From Ammoniphilus sp. YIM 78166 (lineage in GTDB: Bacteria > Bacillota > Bacilli > Aneurinibacillales > RAOX-1): a stretch of 64,000 nt of DNA. The notes beneath the pieces are model-generated. The model worked only from the letters and a program-made list of their open reading frames with translations. It made no database searches and was not told the origin of the DNA. Below are positions 1 to 9,202 of this stretch, piece after piece (within the stretch, counting starts at the first letter, position 1; each line of letters begins with the position of its first letter). The stretch covers positions 930,001 to 994,000 of the forward strand of contig NZ_SDLR01000002.1 of assembly GCF_004522215.1 (NCBI RefSeq), given 5' to 3'. The translations under genes were made by a program, and so were the position numbers.

Positions 1-2
1 GC

Positions 3-1391
3 TACAAGGAAGGTGGCGAGTTAGCGCCTCACTTGGCTGAATCATGGTCCATATCGGAGGACGGTAAAGAATATACCTTCAAGATCCGTCCTAATGTTAA
101 ATTTTCGGACGGGACCCCTTTTAACGCAGCTATCGTGAAAAAGAACTTCGACGCCGTGATGTTAAATTCCAAATCGCATAGCTGGCTCGGTGTAATCAAT
201 GCCTTGGAAAAGACCGAGGTTGTGGATGAACTGACTTTCAAAATGACGTTAAAGGAACCTTATTATCCAGCATTGCAGGACTTATCGTTGGTTCGTCCGG
301 TTCGATTCCTAGGTGAGGCAGGATTCCCAGATGATGGCGACACTTCGAAGGGCGTAAAAGAATCCGTGGGTACCGGACCTTGGATACTAGCCGATTATAA
401 GAAAGATGAATACGCCGTGTTTACTCGCAACCCGAATTACTGGGGCGAAAGCCCAAAGATCGAAAAAGTAACTGTAAAGATTATTCCGGACCCAGAAACG
501 CGCGTGATGGCCTTTGAAAAAGGGGAATTGGATTTGATCTATGGGGAAGGCGTTATCAGTATGGATTCTTTTAGTCAATTGAAAGAATCCGGAAAATACG
601 TAACGGCTCTGTCCCAGCCTGTGGGAACCCGAAGCTTGCTGTTAAATTCAACAAACGAAAAGCTAGCTGATTCTCGTGTGCGTCTAGCCCTGCATCACGG
701 ATTTAACAAACAGGCCATGGTGGAAGGAATTACACTAGGTTTGGAGGAGAAAGCGGATAACATCTTATCCAAAAACTTCCCCTATACCAATATTAACGTA
801 GAGCCGATCGATTACAATGTGGAAAAAGCAACGGCTTATCTTGAAGAGGCTGGTTGGAAGCAGCCTGCTGGAAAAACCGTAAGGGAAAAGGATGGCCAAG
901 CCCTTGAGTTGGAATTAATCTACGATAAGACGGACCCGATTCAAAAAGCGATGGCGGAAACCATGCAAGCGGAATGGGCGGCTATTGGTGTCAAGCTGAA
1001 CATTACGGGTCTAGAATTAACGGTTCAAATTAAGCGACGCAAAGCAGGTGAATTCGATCTGGATTTCTGGTACAACTATGGAGCACCATATGATCCACAT
1101 TCTTTTATCAATGTTGTAGCGGAAAAAGGATGGGGCGTTTCCGAAGCCCATTCTAGCCTGCCCATGAAACAAGATTTGGATCAACAAGTAAGAGCAGCTC
1201 TTGCTTCTACCGATGAGGCGCAGCGCCAAGAGCTTTACGGATCGATCCTAAAGACCCTGCAGGAGCAATCCGCTATTGTGCCTATTTCTTATATCAAGAA
1301 AACCGTTGTTTACCAAGAGAAAGTGACAGACTTCATCTTCCCAGCGAATCGAGATGAACATCCGTTCCAAGGGATTGATACGAGCAAGTAA
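3..1391 (+). CDS. nikA: NikA-like nickel/peptide ABC transporter solute-binding protein (5' truncated)
   Basis: Extracytoplasmic solute-binding protein (SBP family 5, DppA/OppA/NikA fold) that captures a metal complex or peptide for the downstream permease. The frame is open from base 3, and the residues before the first possible start (GGELAPHLAESW) already belong to the conserved family N-lobe, so the true start and signal peptide lie outside the window. The order and sequence of the following four genes match the nikBCDE order, which favours a nickel (or metallophore-nickel/cobalt) role over oligopeptides. Substrate assignment is inferred from that synteny. The next gene starts 18 bases after the stop with its own ribosome site. 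Confidence 0.85.
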   Translation, partial: YKEGGELAPHLAESWSISEDGKEYTFKIRPNVKFSDGTPFNAAIVKKNFDAVMLNSKSHSWLGVINALEKTEVVDELTFKMTLKEPYYPALQDLSLVRPVRFLGEAGFPDDGDTSKGVKESVGTGPWILADYKKDEYAVFTRNPNYWGESPKIEKVTVKIIPDPETRVMAFEKGELDLIYGEGVISMDSFSQLKESGKYVTALSQPVGTRSLLLNSTNEKLADSRVRLALHHGFNKQAMVEGITLGLEEKADNILSKNFPYTNINVEPIDYNVEKATAYLEEAGWKQPAGKTVREKDGQALELELIYDKTDPIQKAMAETMQAEWAAIGVKLNITGLELTVQIKRRKAGEFDLDFWYNYGAPYDPHSFINVVAEKGWGVSEAHSSLPMKQDLDQQVRAALASTDEAQRQELYGSILKTLQEQSAIVPISYIKKTVVYQEKVTDFIFPANRDEHPFQGIDTSK

Positions 1392-1409
1392 AGGGTAGGG
1401 AGGCCATCC

Positions 1410-2354
1410 ATGGTTAGCTATATCGCAAAGCGGGTTCTCGCTATCATTCCGATCGTTCTCTTTGCTATTCTCATCATGTTTTTGCTGATTCGGATGTCAC
1501 CGGTGGATCCTGCAGAAGCGTATTTGGCCGCAGCCCAAATTCATCCCTCAGAAGAGATTCTGGCTGAGAAAAGGAAGGAATTCGGTTTAGATCAGCCTCT
1601 GATTGTTCAATATGTGGAGACCGTCATAAAGATTTGCCGACTTGATTTCGGCAAATCTTATCTAACGAATGAGCCCGTCTGGGATGAGGTGACTGGCAAA
1701 ATGCCTGCGACGATTCAACTGGCCGTTAGCAGTATTTTGCTCGCGATTATCATTAGCATTCCACTCGGTTTTTTGTCAGCCGTATATAAAAACAGCCTGA
1801 TTGATACGTTCAGCAGGCTTCTCTCTTTTTTCGGAGCTTCCATTCCCCAGTTTTGGCTTGGGTATTTATTGATTTTTTTCTTTTCTGTCAAACTTGATTT
1901 GTTTCCGGTAGAAGGAAGGGGTTCTCTACAGCATCTCGTCCTGCCGACGGTTACCCTATCCTTGGCCTTGATCGCGATCTATACCCGACTGTTGCGTGCA
2001 AGTGTGCTAGAACAACTTCAGGAGTCTTATGTTTTATACGCGAGAACGCGAGGGATTAAAGAAAGAGTCATCATGGTCAAGCATGTGCTGAAAATTGCCA
2101 TCTCACCCCTGATTACAAGTCTAGGTATGAATCTGGGTAAATTGCTTACGGGAACGATTATTGTGGAGCAAGTGTTTTCGTGGCCAGGGTTCGGACGCTA
2201 TTTTGTCGATGCCATTTTTAATCGGGATCTGCCCGTGATCCAATGCTACGTGTTCCTAGCCGCTTGCTTGTTCATTGTGTGCAATTTGATTGTGGATCTT
2301 GTGCAATTGTACATGGATCCCCGTATTTCATGGAAAGGAAGGACCGACCATTGA
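1410..2354 (+). CDS. nikB: NikB-like ABC transporter permease
   Basis: Inner-membrane permease of the binding-protein-dependent (DppB/NikB) class, about 314 residues with six predicted membrane segments. The N-terminal hydrophobic stretch begins at residue 1, and the segment with FNRDLPVIQC near the C terminus resembles E. coli NikB closely (FNRDYPVIQC). It forms the pore with the next gene product. RBS GGGAGG lies 5' of the ATG. Its TGA stop overlaps the proposed TTG start of the next gene (TTGA), suggesting coupled translation. Confidence 0.9.
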   Translation: MVSYIAKRVLAIIPIVLFAILIMFLLIRMSPVDPAEAYLAAAQIHPSEEILAEKRKEFGLDQPLIVQYVETVIKICRLDFGKSYLTNEPVWDEVTGKMPATIQLAVSSILLAIIISIPLGFLSAVYKNSLIDTFSRLLSFFGASIPQFWLGYLLIFFFSVKLDLFPVEGRGSLQHLVLPTVTLSLALIAIYTRLLRASVLEQLQESYVLYARTRGIKERVIMVKHVLKIAISPLITSLGMNLGKLLTGTIIVEQVFSWPGFGRYFVDAIFNRDLPVIQCYVFLAACLFIVCNLIVDLVQLYMDPRISWKGRTDH

Positions 2355-3184
2355 TTGCGAGTGTTCGTATCGTCCTCAAGAGTGAGAAGACCGTGGTCGT
2401 ATGCTCGGTCATTTTATTGATTTTTTTCATGATGGCCATTTTGGCTCCATGGATTGCGCCGAATGATCCCATTCAGGTGAATTTAGCCCTTAAGCTGCGA
2501 CCTCCTTCATTGGAATATCCGCTGGGCACTGATCATTTGGGCCGCTGTACGTTGTCGCGCATTCTATATGGGGCCCGGGTTTCATTAGGCTTTGCCACCT
2601 TGATTTTCATCGCTTCTTTAGGGATCGGACTACTGGTCGGAACGATTGCCGGTTACAAAGGGGGCTGGGTGGATAGTGTCTTAATGCGGTTCTGTGAGGG
2701 CGTTATGGCGTTTCCCAATCTCGTGCTCGTCCTTGGGATTGTGGGTTTATTAGGCCCTGGACTGTGGCAGGTGGTTTTGGCGTTAATGCTAGTGCAGTGG
2801 GTGTATTACGCTCGAATGTTTCGCAACATGGTTGTGAGTTTGAAGGAGCAGAATTTTATTACGGCAGCTCGAATTAGCGGTTCCTCACCATGGAAAATAA
2901 TTAGGCGGCATATGATCCCGAATATTCTTCCTCCGATTCTCGTCATGGGAACGTTGGAAATGGGGTGGGCGATTATGGATATTTCTGCTCTGTCGTTCCT
3001 TGGGCTTGGCATTCAGCCCCCTACTCCAGAGTGGGGAGCGATGATTCATGAAGGCAAATCGTTTATACGAAGCCATCCGGAACTCATGCTGTACCCGGGG
3101 ATCATGATTTTCCTGGTGGTCATGACCTTTAACGTGTTGGGCGAAGCTTTATCGGATCGATTTGGCGTAAAACGACGTTACTAA
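2351..3184 (+). CDS. nikC: NikC-like ABC transporter permease
   Basis: Second permease (DppC/NikC class). The family signature GTDHLGR is present near residue 55, followed by five membrane segments and the EAA-type loop region (around ARISGSSPWKIIRRH). I chose TTG at 2351 because AAAGGAAGGA ends 7 bases upstream and the start overlaps the stop of the preceding gene. An in-frame ATG at 2330 lacks a good ribosome site, and further upstream starts would give a non-homologous tail. The position after LGR is Cys, where relatives usually have Asp; this may be a harmless variation. Confidence 0.87.
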   Translation: MIASVRIVLKSEKTVVVCSVILLIFFMMAILAPWIAPNDPIQVNLALKLRPPSLEYPLGTDHLGRCTLSRILYGARVSLGFATLIFIASLGIGLLVGTIAGYKGGWVDSVLMRFCEGVMAFPNLVLVLGIVGLLGPGLWQVVLALMLVQWVYYARMFRNMVVSLKEQNFITAARISGSSPWKIIRRHMIPNILPPILVMGTLEMGWAIMDISALSFLGLGIQPPTPEWGAMIHEGKSFIRSHPELMLYPGIMIFLVVMTFNVLGEALSDRFGVKRRY

Positions 3185-3203
3185 AGAAGGAATGAGACGA
3201 TTA

Positions 3204-3998
3204 ATGCAGGATCATTATGTATTGCAGGTGCGCGCTTTAAACGTCAAGATAAAGTCGGAGCAGGGAATGCTTCCCTTGGTTCAGGATATTGATTTTGCGA
3301 TAAAACCCGGCGAGGTGCTGGGTCTTGTGGGAGAAAGCGGCAGCGGTAAAACCATTACCTGTATGTCCCTGCTTCAGCTTCTCGACCGGAAAACTACCAG
3401 TGTGGAAGGAAGTATCCGATTGCATGGCCGTGAGATTAACGGGTTGAGAGCGGAGGACATGCGAGCTATTCGGGGGAAGGAAATCGGCTTTATTATGCAG
3501 AATCCCATGAATGCCTTTGTACCGGTGCATACGATTGGGGATCAGTTCATTGAAACGATTCGAACCCATTCCGCTCTGACGAAAAAGCAAGCGATGGAGC
3601 TGGCGGTAGACTCGATGGATGCGGTGAATCTACCACAGCCCTACGAGCTGATGCGGAAGTATCCTTTTCAAATGAGCGGAGGGATGCTTCAGCGGGTCAT
3701 GATTGCGATTTCGATGTGCCTGCGCCCATCTGTTGTGATTGCAGATGAACCAACAACGGCCCTGGATGTGACGAATCAGTTGCAAGTGCTGAGGCAGCTG
3801 GATCGACTTCGCTCGGAATGCGGGACGTCCATTCTCTTGATTTCTCATGATCTAGGCGTCATATCCGAACTCGCAGATGAAGTGGCTGTCATCTACAAGG
3901 GACGGATCGTTGAAAAAGCGGATGTTTTCCAGCTGTTCGATCATCCTCAGCATGAATATACGAAAAAACTGTTGCATGCGAGACCGAAGTTAGTTTGA
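3204..3998 (+). CDS. nikD: NikD-like ABC transporter ATPase
   Basis: Cytoplasmic ATPase subunit. Walker A GESGSGKT, Q-loop IMQNPMNAF, signature MSGGMLQR and Walker B VVIADEPTTALD are all visible. The MQNPxxAFxPxHT stretch is the one seen in E. coli NikD, supporting a metal rather than peptide transporter. ATG 3204 is preferred because an ATG at 3192 sits directly on the AAGAAGG ribosome site; this choice is uncertain by four residues. At 265 residues it is normal for NikD and lacks the C-terminal oligopeptide-binding extension of typical DppD/OppD. Confidence 0.88.
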   Translation: MQDHYVLQVRALNVKIKSEQGMLPLVQDIDFAIKPGEVLGLVGESGSGKTITCMSLLQLLDRKTTSVEGSIRLHGREINGLRAEDMRAIRGKEIGFIMQNPMNAFVPVHTIGDQFIETIRTHSALTKKQAMELAVDSMDAVNLPQPYELMRKYPFQMSGGMLQRVMIAISMCLRPSVVIADEPTTALDVTNQLQVLRQLDRLRSECGTSILLISHDLGVISELADEVAVIYKGRIVEKADVFQLFDHPQHEYTKKLLHARPKLV

Positions 3999-4016
3999 TA
4001 AAAGGGGTTGACTCCC

Positions 4017-4862
4017 ATGAGTTTGCTGCAAGTGAAGGAAGTTACTTATAGCTATGGTTCATCTCGTTTTTTTTGGCGCTCGCCCCGTCAAGCCACGATT
4101 CTTTCTAATGTGTCCCTTTCCTTAGAAGAAGGGATGTGTATGGGGCTTTTAGGGACTAGTGGTGCAGGCAAGAGTACGTTGGGCCGAGTGATTCTTGGAT
4201 TGGAAAAGCCACAAAAAGGCTCGGTTCTTTTTCAAGGACAGGACCTCTACCAGATGGACTCACATACCCGTAAGCGGCTTCGTCGGGATCTTCAAGTCGT
4301 GTTTCAGGATTGTTACTCCGCGGTCAATCCACGAATGACGGCGGAACAGATTATCGCAGAACCGTTGGAAAATTACGAGAGACTGTCTGCTTCCGAGCTG
4401 AAACGAACGATTGCGGAACTGCTGGAACAGGTCGGGCTTCAATCCGTTGATATGAAGAAATATCCTCGCCAATTCAGCGGCGGACAGCTGCAGCGAATCA
4501 ACATTGCAAGAGCCATCGCGTTAAAGCCGAAGCTTATTGTATTGGATGAATCAGTAAGCAGTCTGGATATGGTGAATCAGACGCATATTTTGAGCTTATT
4601 AAGAGAATTAAAAACGGTCTTCGGTCTTTCTTACCTTTTTATCACGCATGACATTAAAGCGGCTTACTCCATTTCTGATGTCTTGGCTGTGATGGAAAAA
4701 GGGGAACTGGTCGAACTATGTCTTGATAAGAATCATATTTTTTCTTCTCACCATCCTGCAGTGAAAAATCTGCTTTCTTCCATGCTTTCTGAGCATCCTA
4801 GACAGCGCTCTATTTTACGGGATGGGAATTCCTTCAGACAAACGCGAAGAGAGGCAAACTAA
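4017..4862 (+). CDS. nikE: NikE-like ABC transporter ATPase
   Basis: Second ATPase subunit of the transporter. Walker A GTSGAGKST, Q-loop VFQDCYSAVNPR (nearly identical in type to NikE FQDSISAVNPR), signature FSGGQLQR and Walker B LIVLDESVSSLD. ATG 4017 has AAAGGGG nine bases upstream; a TTG at 4008 is too close to it. The Walker B carries ESVSS as in NikE (EAVSN) instead of EPTSA as in OppF/DppF. Last gene of the operon, followed by a terminator at 4868-4904. Confidence 0.88.
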   Translation: MSLLQVKEVTYSYGSSRFFWRSPRQATILSNVSLSLEEGMCMGLLGTSGAGKSTLGRVILGLEKPQKGSVLFQGQDLYQMDSHTRKRLRRDLQVVFQDCYSAVNPRMTAEQIIAEPLENYERLSASELKRTIAELLEQVGLQSVDMKKYPRQFSGGQLQRINIARAIALKPKLIVLDESVSSLDMVNQTHILSLLRELKTVFGLSYLFITHDIKAAYSISDVLAVMEKGELVELCLDKNHIFSSHHPAVKNLLSSMLSEHPRQRSILRDGNSFRQTRREAN

Positions 4863-4867
4863 AGTTA

Positions 4868-4904
4868 AACAGGGACAGCTTTTGCTGTTCCTGTTTTCTT
4901 TTTG
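4868..4904 (+). terminator. Rho-independent terminator of the nik-like operon
   Basis: Inverted repeat AACAGGGACAGC / GCTGTTCCTGTT with a TTTT loop and one G-U pair, followed by TTCTTTTTG. It lies six bases after the last ATPase stop. Confidence 0.85.
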
Positions 4905-4981
4905 CGCAGCCAAAGTGGAAGATGCTTCAAGGCTTTTTTCCATTTGTATGGCTCCGCTTTTGTGTAAATTCAGCGTTTGAA

Positions 4982-5833
4982 GGGTGGGTAGTAGTAGTGT
5001 TATAGCTTTATTTTTTAAAGAACATTGTGGATGGACAAGAGGGAAGTGAAATGATAAAATAAGAACAAATGTTCCTAATTGAAGAAGGAGGGGTCACTAT
5101 GTATGCTCTGTCTCGCCTCAGGAAGTTTTTTAATCGATACATGGACAAGGAAACGTGTGAACAGCTTTTAGGTCTTGTTAAGGAACAAAAACAAACGAAC
5201 CCTCTTCACTGTCCCCACTGCGAAAGCCTCTCTATTGTGCGATATGGCATGTATCGCGACCGTCAACGGTATAAGTGTAAAGATTGCAGCAGAACCTTCA
5301 ACGACTTTACCAATACGCCATTGCATGGCACTCACTTTCCGGACAAATGGATAAAATTCTTAGAATGCATGATGGAAGGCCGTTCGCTTCAGCATAGTGC
5401 GATGATTCTAGGGGTAAGCTATGTAACCCTTTTTTACTGGCGTCATAAAATTATTCATGTCCTTGATAAGCTGGGGAAAGCACCTGTCGATGATGTCAGA
5501 GAAAAGTACCCAGAGGACATGAAGTTTATTTGGGTATTTGCCTACCCACCTATAGTTGCTGTTGAATTCTATGAGTCTAGGGATTTTTCCTACTGGATTT
5601 CCCCTTTCTTTTGTATTGGCAAAAAGTATCTTTATCGATACGTGGCTTGGTTTAGATTTGTAGATCGAGCAAGAACAGAAAAGAGGCTAGTTGCTATGAA
5701 AAATCTATTATTAAAGGTGTGCACCCCTTCTATTAGGCAAACGTACGACAATGTACGGGTAGCCTAATCTTTGTTACTTATCCACAATTCTCTTTAAAAA
5801 ATAAAGCAAAAAGCACTATAGCCCCCCTCACCC
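4982..5833 (+). mobile_element. IS1595-like insertion element, internally deleted
   Basis: The truncated transposase is bracketed by inverted repeats. A 28-base core at 5005-5032 (GCTTTATTTTTTAAAGAACA then TTGTGGAT) matches the reverse complement of 5780-5807 at 26 of 28 positions. Both outer flanks begin GGGTG about 23-26 bases outside the core. Outer boundaries are approximate and I did not identify a target duplication. At about 850 bases it is shorter than the 1 kb or so expected for a full copy. Confidence 0.65.
5099..5767 (+). pseudogene. IS1595-family transposase, catalytic core deleted
   Basis: The N-terminal half shows the IS1595/ISXO2-type zinc ribbon (CPHC about residue 38, CKDC about residue 57) and the following helix-turn-helix-like stretch (YVTLFYWRHKI). 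After about residue 135 the sequence jumps to a segment resembling the family C terminus (KKYLYRYVAWFRFVDRAR). The intervening acidic catalytic domain is missing, and the protein is about 222 residues instead of about 300. ATG 5099 follows GGAGGGG at a good distance. Frame is intact, so this is an in-frame deletion derivative that could still bind ends but not transpose alone. Family assignment is by motif memory, not a search. Confidence 0.65.
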
Positions 5834-5936
5834 GAAGATTACCCCTAGATTCCGTTCATACCAACGAAGATAAACGAAACAAACAATGGGAAAGCTAAAA
5901 ATAGGCAAGAGCAGAAATTTTTTAAAAGCCACTTGA

Positions 5937-5951
5937 TACCTTATGGGGGTA
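5937..5951. promoter_or_regulatory. CsoR-type copper operator upstream of copZ
   Basis: TACCTTATGGGGGTA, an inverted repeat of the TACC-N-GGTA/GGGGTA kind recognised by copper-sensing CsoR repressors, 49 bases before copZ and next to a TATAATA-like -10 region. Confidence 0.75.
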
Positions 5952-5999
5952 TAGTATATAATAAACTCATGAACGATATCTAACCGAGGAGGATGAAGC

Positions 6000-6203
6000 A
6001 TGAAAGCCGTAACGTTAAACGTAGAAGGTATGTCTTGTGGCCATTGTGTTGCCGCGATTGAAGGATCATTAAAAAAAGAACTAGGGATTAATGCGAAAGT
6101 GGATTTGGCTGCGAAAACCGTTTCCGTAGAGTTCGACGAAGCCAATGTCACTGTAGAGAAGATCAAAGATGTTATTGAAGATCAAGGATACGACGTAAAC
6201 TAG
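6000..6203 (+). CDS. copZ: CopZ copper chaperone
   Basis: A 67-residue single heavy-metal-associated domain with the copper-binding motif GMSCGHC at residues 10-16 and a beta-alpha-beta-beta-alpha-beta pattern. It carries Cu(I) in the cytoplasm and delivers it to the CopA ATPase encoded downstream and to the CsoR sensor. Ribosome site GAGGAGG lies upstream of ATG 6000. It has its own CsoR-type operator, so it is probably induced with csoR and copA although each gene seems to have a separate promoter. Confidence 0.93.
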   Translation: MKAVTLNVEGMSCGHCVAAIEGSLKKELGINAKVDLAAKTVSVEFDEANVTVEKIKDVIEDQGYDVN

Positions 6204-6301
6204 GAAAACAGGAGATTCCGAGCGCCGAAGAGGGGCTTGGTTTTCTCCCTAAGAGTGCAAAAGTAAAGGGCTGTGCTTTTAGGAAGAAAAGGGGTATGGT
6301 G

Positions 6302-6316
6302 TACCTAATGGGGGTA
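6302..6316. promoter_or_regulatory. CsoR-type copper operator upstream of csoR
   Basis: TACCTAATGGGGGTA, differing at only two positions from the copZ box (TACCTTATGGGGGTA). It lies 32 bases before the csoR start and indicates autoregulation. Confidence 0.75.
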
Positions 6317-6347
6317 TGCTATAGTGTATACAAAAAGGAGTGAAAAC

Positions 6348-6683
6348 ATGGAATCCATTGACCCTATCAAAATAGAAAATGACCATTGCTCCTCAACCGG
6401 TGAGGAACGAACCAGTCATCATTCCGATAAAGTGAAAACCAATCTTGCCGCTCGGTTGAATCGAATTGAAGGACAGATCCGTGGAGTAAAAGGCATGATT
6501 GAACGGGATGTCTATTGTGATGATGTTTTGAATCAAATTGCAGCCATTCAATCCGCTTTGAACAGTGTAGGGAAGCTTCTGTTAGAGGGGCACATGAAGA
6601 GCTGCGTGATTGAACAAATTAAAGAAGGAAATCATGAAGTAATTGATGAGCTACTAAAGACAATGAACAAATTAATGAAATAA
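6348..6683 (+). CDS. csoR: CsoR copper-sensing transcriptional repressor
   Basis: All-alpha CsoR/RcnR-family repressor that releases DNA when Cu(I) binds. The family core RLNRIEGQIRGVKGMI is present, then the ligand Cys in DVYCDDVLNQ and the His and Cys in EGHMKSC, completing the C-H-C copper site. ATG 6348 has AAGGAG seven bases upstream; an earlier GTG at 6324 overlaps the operator and is rejected. The first 25 residues are a polar, probably disordered extension with an additional Cys and two His. Placed between copZ and copA. Confidence 0.93.
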   Translation: MESIDPIKIENDHCSSTGEERTSHHSDKVKTNLAARLNRIEGQIRGVKGMIERDVYCDDVLNQIAAIQSALNSVGKLLLEGHMKSCVIEQIKEGNHEVIDELLKTMNKLMK

Positions 6684-6690
6684 TCATCGT

Positions 6691-6717
6691 TCCCTTTTGC
6701 GAAAGGGAGTTATTTTT
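6691..6717 (+). terminator. Terminator after csoR
   Basis: TCCCTTT / AAAGGGA stem with a TGCG loop followed by GTTATTTTT. It separates csoR from copA, which has its own promoter region. Confidence 0.75.
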
Positions 6718-6728
6718 ACCTTAAAATA

Positions 6729-6743
6729 TACCCTATAGGGGTA
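6729..6743. promoter_or_regulatory. CsoR-type copper operator upstream of copA
   Basis: TACCCTATAGGGGTA, the most symmetrical of the three boxes here and close to the described Bacillus CsoR operator. It lies 25 bases before the copA start. Confidence 0.82.
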
Positions 6744-6768
6744 CGGTTTATAGACGGGAGTGAGAACC

Positions 6769-9186
6769 ATGAGCCAAAAGGAAGCAACCCTAAAAATAGA
6801 AGGAATGACTTGTGCCGCATGTGCAATAAGAATCGAAAAAGGATTGAAAAAGCTAGAAGGCGTAGAAGACGCAAACGTAAACTTTGCCCTTGAGAAAACC
6901 AACATTAAATACGACTCAGATAAAACCGACGTATCCAAACTGAGGGAGAAAGTCCAATCCTTAGGGTATAACGTGGTAAGCGATAAAGCGGAGTTTGAAG
7001 TTACAGGAATGACCTGTGCCGCTTGCGCGAACCGAATTGAAAAGCGTTTAAACAAATTAGAAGGTGTGGAAAAGGCTACCGTAAACTTTGCGCTAGAAAC
7101 AGCCCTAGTAGAATACAATCCAGACCAAGTCTCGATTCCTGATATGAAAGAAGCAATCAAACGATTAGGATATACCCTTGAACCTAAACAAGAAAAAACA
7201 GGGGAAACCGTTGATCATCGTCATCGTGAAATCGAAAAACAACAAGGGAAGTTTCTTTTCTCCCTGATCTTGTCATTCCCGTTGTTGTGGGCCATGGTCA
7301 GTCACTTTGAATTTACGTCCTTCATTTGGCTGCCGGATATGTTTATGAATCCTTGGGTCCAATTTGCCCTGGCCACCCCTGTGCAATTTATCGTGGGTAA
7401 ACCCTTTTATGTGGGGGCCTATAAGGCATTAAGAAATAAAAGTGCCAACATGGATGTACTGGTGGCCTTAGGAACATCGGCTGCTTATTTTTATAGTTTG
7501 TATCTGAGTATTGTGTGGATGGGCACAGGCACCCACATGGTAGACCTTTATTATGAAACCAGTGCCATTCTCATTACCTTAATTTTATTAGGTAAACTAT
7601 TCGAAGCCAAGGCAAAAGGCAGATCATCTGAGGCTATTAAGAAACTAATGGGATTGCAGGCCAAACAGGCGACCGTCGTTCGTGATGGGCAAGAGATGAT
7701 CGTACCGATGGAAGATGTCTTGAAAGGCGATATCGTGTATGTGAAGCCGGGTGAAAAAATACCAGTTGATGGGGAGATACTCGAAGGCAGGTCAGCGTTA
7801 GATGAATCCATGTTAACCGGAGAAAGTATTCCGGTCGATAAAACCATCGGGGATCATGTCATTGGATCCACCATTAATAAAAATGGTTTTCTCAAAATCA
7901 AAGCCACCAAAGTAGGGAAAGACACAGCTTTAGCCCAAATCATTAAAGTAGTGGAAGAAGCGCAAGGCTCCAAAGCACCGATCCAGCGTTTAGCTGACGT
8001 GATTTCAGGTATTTTCGTACCAATCGTAGTGGGGATTGCGATCGTAACCTTCCTGGTCTGGTACTTTGTAGTAAATCCAGGGGATTTTGCGGGGGCTCTT
8101 GAAAAGTTCATCGCCGTCCTCGTGATTGCTTGTCCTTGTGCGCTTGGGCTGGCTACACCGACATCCATTATGGCTGGCTCCGGTCGAGCAGCTGAGTTTG
8201 GAATTTTATTTAAGGGCGGAGAGCACCTAGAAACCACTCATTTAATCGATACGATTATTCTTGATAAAACAGGCACCGTTACCAATGGGAAACCGTCCCT
8301 AACAGACGTCATGGTAGCAGAAGGCATTGATGAAAAAGAATTTTTGGCGCTGGTGGGTACGGCGGAGAAAAACTCCGAACATCCACTTGCTGAAGCGATC
8401 GTGGAAGGAATCAAGGAAAAAGGGCTGGAACTCGGCTCACCTGAGGCCTTTGAAGCTATCCCTGGATTTGGCATCCAATCCACGGTGAATGGAAGAGTAT
8501 TATACATCGGTACGCGTAGATTGATGGCGAAACATAATATTCATATACAGCTTCAATTATCCCAAATGGAAAACCTAGAGAAACAAGGAAAAACAGCTAT
8601 GTTAGTTGCCATTGATGGGCACTTTGCGGGGATGGTTGCCGTCGCTGATACCATTAAGGAAACATCAAAAGAAGCCATTTCCCGTCTGCATAGCATGGGC
8701 TTAGAGGTCGTCATGATAACAGGGGATAACACCCAAACGGCACAAGCGATTGCAGATCAGGTTGGCATTAAGAAAGTCATCGCAGAAGTTTTACCAGAAG
8801 GTAAAGCAGAAGAAGTGAGAAAGCTTCAACAAGCAGGTAAAAAGGTGGCCATGGTCGGAGATGGAATTAACGATGCCCCGGCACTTGCAACCGCCGATAT
8901 CGGGATGGCGATCGGTACAGGTACGGATGTAGCCATGGAGGCTGCCGACATTACCCTTATCCGAGGGGATTTAAACAGTATTGCTGATGCCATCTACATG
9001 AGCAAGAAGACAATTACTAATATTAAGCAAAATCTTTTCTGGGCTTTTGCTTACAACAGTTTGGGTGTGCCCGTGGCAGCAGCAGGGTTCTTGGCTCCTT
9101 GGTTAGCCGGTGCGGCCATGGCATTTAGCTCAGTATCCGTTGTTCTCAACGCCCTAAGACTTCAAAGAATAAAGTTAAAGTCCTAA
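6769..9186 (+). CDS. copA: CopA copper-exporting P1B-type ATPase
   Basis: ATP-driven Cu(I) exporter of about 805 residues in the plasma membrane. Two N-terminal metal-binding domains each carry GMTCAAC (first Cys pair at residues 15 and 18, second pair about 70 residues later). Then come membrane segments, the actuator TGES, the membrane copper site CPC at residues 455-457, the phosphorylation motif DKTGT (Asp 499) and the hinge [11 protein letters not shown] 6769 has GGGAG eight bases upstream; the GTG at 6760 overlaps that site. Length and domain order are complete for the Bacillus type. Confidence 0.95.
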   Translation: MSQKEATLKIEGMTCAACAIRIEKGLKKLEGVEDANVNFALEKTNIKYDSDKTDVSKLREKVQSLGYNVVSDKAEFEVTGMTCAACANRIEKRLNKLEGVEKATVNFALETALVEYNPDQVSIPDMKEAIKRLGYTLEPKQEKTGETVDHRHREIEKQQGKFLFSLILSFPLLWAMVSHFEFTSFIWLPDMFMNPWVQFALATPVQFIVGKPFYVGAYKALRNKSANMDVLVALGTSAAYFYSLYLSIVWMGTGTHMVDLYYETSAILITLILLGKLFEAKAKGRSSEAIKKLMGLQAKQATVVRDGQEMIVPMEDVLKGDIVYVKPGEKIPVDGEILEGRSALDESMLTGESIPVDKTIGDHVIGSTINKNGFLKIKATKVGKDTALAQIIKVVEEAQGSKAPIQRLADVISGIFVPIVVGIAIVTFLVWYFVVNPGDFAGALEKFIAVLVIACPCALGLATPTSIMAGSGRAAEFGILFKGGEHLETTHLIDTIILDKTGTVTNGKPSLTDVMVAEGIDEKEFLALVGTAEKNSEHPLAEAIVEGIKEKGLELGSPEAFEAIPGFGIQSTVNGRVLYIGTRRLMAKHNIHIQLQLSQMENLEKQGKTAMLVAIDGHFAGMVAVADTIKETSKEAISRLHSMGLEVVMITGDNTQTAQAIADQVGIKKVIAEVLPEGKAEEVRKLQQAGKKVAMVGDGINDAPALATADIGMAIGTGTDVAMEAADITLIRGDLNSIADAIYMSKKTITNIKQNLFWAFAYNSLGVPVAAAGFLAPWLAGAAMAFSSVSVVLNALRLQRIKLKS

Positions 9187-9202
9187 TAGAGGAGGTTCAC
9201 TG

